64,000 nt of DNA from Hyphomonadaceae bacterium TMED5 (GTDB lineage: Bacteria > Pseudomonadota > Alphaproteobacteria > Caulobacterales > Hyphomonadaceae): positions 45,213 to 109,212 of the forward strand of contig NHBK01000027.1 of the NCBI GenBank assembly GCA_002173095.1, read 5' to 3'. The position numbers and the translations under genes were made by a program. The notes beneath the pieces are model-generated. The model saw only the letters and a list, made by a program, of their open reading frames with translations. It was not told the DNA's origin and searched no databases. Shown piece by piece: positions 62,917-64,000 of this stretch. How positions within the stretch are numbered: position 1 is the first letter of the stretch; each line of letters begins with the position of its first letter.

Positions 62917-63929
62917 TCAATGAGCGCCATATAGTCGGTAAGAACCAGCTGGGTGTCTTCTCCGGACTTGTGGCTCTCAACTGCAAGAAAGCCATTCGCG
63001 AAACCCGGAATGTCCGTGCGCTCAGAGAATGCCACGAGACCTGCTGTCTCCGGGCTGTCGCTGGACAGTGCGTCTCCGAATTCAAGTTCAGAGAAGTTGC
63101 CTGCGTCGTTGGCGATGAAGACCCTGCCGCCCGAAAGCGCCATGGCGGAAAACATTTCTCCACCTTGTGACACCGCGCTGAGAGACACGGGAACACCCGG
63201 TACCGCCACGATATTTGCCTCATCAGACAGGCTTGCATCGCTTGCAACAAATTGCACGCCAAACCCACCACCCGCAACGGTGCCATTAGAAGTGAGGGCG
63301 CAGCTGGTCAGGTAGCGCTCGAAGACCTGATTGCCGGTAGGCTCGTAAAGAAGGTTGGAACCTTCTGCCGAAACTGTGCCCTTATAGAGTGTCTCGCGGT
63401 CCAGAGTGGTCCAGTATGCGAGGTCAAGGATTGCACCATCCGTAGCGGACTGGGTGGCGCACACACCTTCAACTGATCCTGCGATCTCGGCTTCAAGCTC
63501 GATTTCGATCGGAGCGACCAGCCCTTCACCATGCACAAATACAACAAGCTTATCGGCGTTGCGTGAAATGCCGGGGAACAGCGTAAGATTTGCTCCTTCG
63601 ATAACGGTCGAGACACCTGTGCCCGCGCCATTGGTTCTGTATGGTGCAGGTTCTGATACTGGCGAGCCATCAATATCCACCAGGGACAGGCCCGCATTTT
63701 CAAAGGCGAACAGGAATACAGCGCTTCCTGATGGAGATACCGCCAGCGCGGATAGGTCTTCTGTAAATGTATTGGTCTGCCATACGATCGGGGTCGTGAT
63801 GGAATCGGGAGCAGAGTTTACTTGGGCTTCTTCACTTCCTCCGCAGGATGCTAAAAATAAAATTGCACCTAATGCGGCTCTTTGATTGACAATCTGATTC
63901 ATACGCTTTAGTGACGCGCGCTCTGCCAT
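62898..63929 (-). CDS. lipoprotein, probable beta-propeller-like, unknown function
   Basis: 343 residues. Signal with lipobox LASC at Cys29 (FLASCGGSEE), so a lipid-anchored envelope protein. The mature part is beta-rich with repeated LSALAVSPSGSAVFLFAF, LTLFPGISRNADKLVVFVHG and GRVFIANDAGNFSELEFG segments, which looks like propeller blades. No catalytic motif recognised. AAGGTG precedes ATG 63929; ATG 63902 is a shorter option. Overlaps ctaA at its 3' end and is divergent from rplM. Confidence 0.78.
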   Translation of the reverse strand: MAERASLKRMNQIVNQRAALGAILFLASCGGSEEAQVNSAPDSITTPIVWQTNTFTEDLSALAVSPSGSAVFLFAFENAGLSLVDIDGSPVSEPAPYRTNGAGTGVSTVIEGANLTLFPGISRNADKLVVFVHGEGLVAPIEIELEAEIAGSVEGVCATQSATDGAILDLAYWTTLDRETLYKGTVSAEGSNLLYEPTGNQVFERYLTSCALTSNGTVAGGGFGVQFVASDASLSDEANIVAVPGVPVSLSAVSQGGEMFSAMALSGGRVFIANDAGNFSELEFGDALSSDSPETAGLVAFSERTDIPGFANGFLAVESHKSGEDTQLVLTDYMALIDQLKDE

Positions 63930-63965
63930 TTAACAACACCTTCAAGAAAGGCTCCGAGTGGAGCA

Positions 63966-64000
63966 ATGAAAACTTTTTTGGCCAAACCAGCTGAAGTCGA
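63966..64000 (+). CDS. rplM: ribosomal protein L13, first codons only (3' end outside window)
   Basis: ATG 63966 opens MKTFLAKPAEV, which matches the alphaproteobacterial L13 N terminus (MKT(F/Y)xAKPAE(I/V)). GTGGAG stands just before the start. COX15 near rplM-rpsI is a known alphaproteobacterial neighbourhood. Only 35 bases are present. Confidence 0.75.
   Translation, partial: MKTFLAKPAEV

Overview
This 64 kb window is a stretch of chromosome from an alphaproteobacterium of the Caulobacterales / Hyphomonadaceae type. The identification is inferred from content and gene order: a popZ polar-organiser gene sits between tolC and valS, as remembered for Caulobacter; the conserved run dgt - SPOR gene - nagZ - scpA - scpB - tatABC - serS - surE - pcm - yajC - secDF - trmFO is present; gyrA - coaD - cyclophilin - queA - tgt are clustered; DUF2842 stands next to ctaA; and there are a GAAC-N7-GAAC LexA box, CtrA-like TTAA-N7-TTAA boxes and GANTC (CcrM) sites in promoters. 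No phage, insertion sequence, CRISPR array or rRNA was seen. Almost all of the sequence is packed housekeeping genes.

Layout. 0-5.2 kb: clpX (cut by the left edge), lon, a nitrilase-family amidase, tRNA-Asn and tRNA-Cys. 5.2-12.5 kb: a degenerate PIMT-like methyltransferase, tolC, popZ, valS (behind an apparent terminator), a DUF3137 membrane protein and a small secreted protein. 12.5-14.4 kb (minus): nitroreductase-xth and erpA. 14.4-23.4 kb (plus): dgt, SPOR protein, nagZ, scpAB, tatABC, serS, surE, pcm. 23.4-26.5 kb: yajC-secD-secF. 26.5-31.2 kb: sodB, an NDUFAF6-like protein, trmFO, a sterol-desaturase-family protein and a membrane protein. 31.2-34.8 kb: uvrA and ssb diverging from a shared SOS box. 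34.9-37.2 kb: the one clearly accessory block, a GT61-like glycosyltransferase overlapping an NDP-hexose 2,3-dehydratase. 37.3-44.3 kb: gyrA, coaD, cyclophilin, queA, tgt and an exported unknown. 44.4-52.5 kb: tRNA-Lys, a small conserved protein, gph, glmU-rpiA-gor, class II DAHP synthase-MATE, hup. 52.6-64 kb: Gfo/Idh/MocA oxidoreductase, nadE-MFS, gltX, LOG protein, an ATM1-type ABC exporter with a decayed phosphatidylserine decarboxylase homologue, DUF2842/ctaA, a lipoprotein, and the first codons of rplM at the right edge.

How it fits together. The genes cover protein quality control and export (ClpX, Lon, Tat, YajC-SecDF), translation (ValS, SerS, GltX, QueA/Tgt, TrmFO, three tRNAs), chromosome maintenance and polarity (ScpAB, GyrA, HU, UvrA, SSB, PopZ) and envelope building (GlmU, NagZ, SPOR protein, TolC). 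The most interesting signals are: the PSD-like protein that has lost the active-site Ser and His while keeping its place beside the ABC exporter; the two-gene deoxysugar block; a terminator placed directly before valS; cell-cycle type sites (CtrA, GANTC) at popZ, the SPOR gene and hup/oxidoreductase; an SD-presenting hairpin before the DUF3137 gene; and a Tgt with a broken zinc site.

Limits: everything was read by eye. Family names rest on remembered motifs and gene orders, not on searches.
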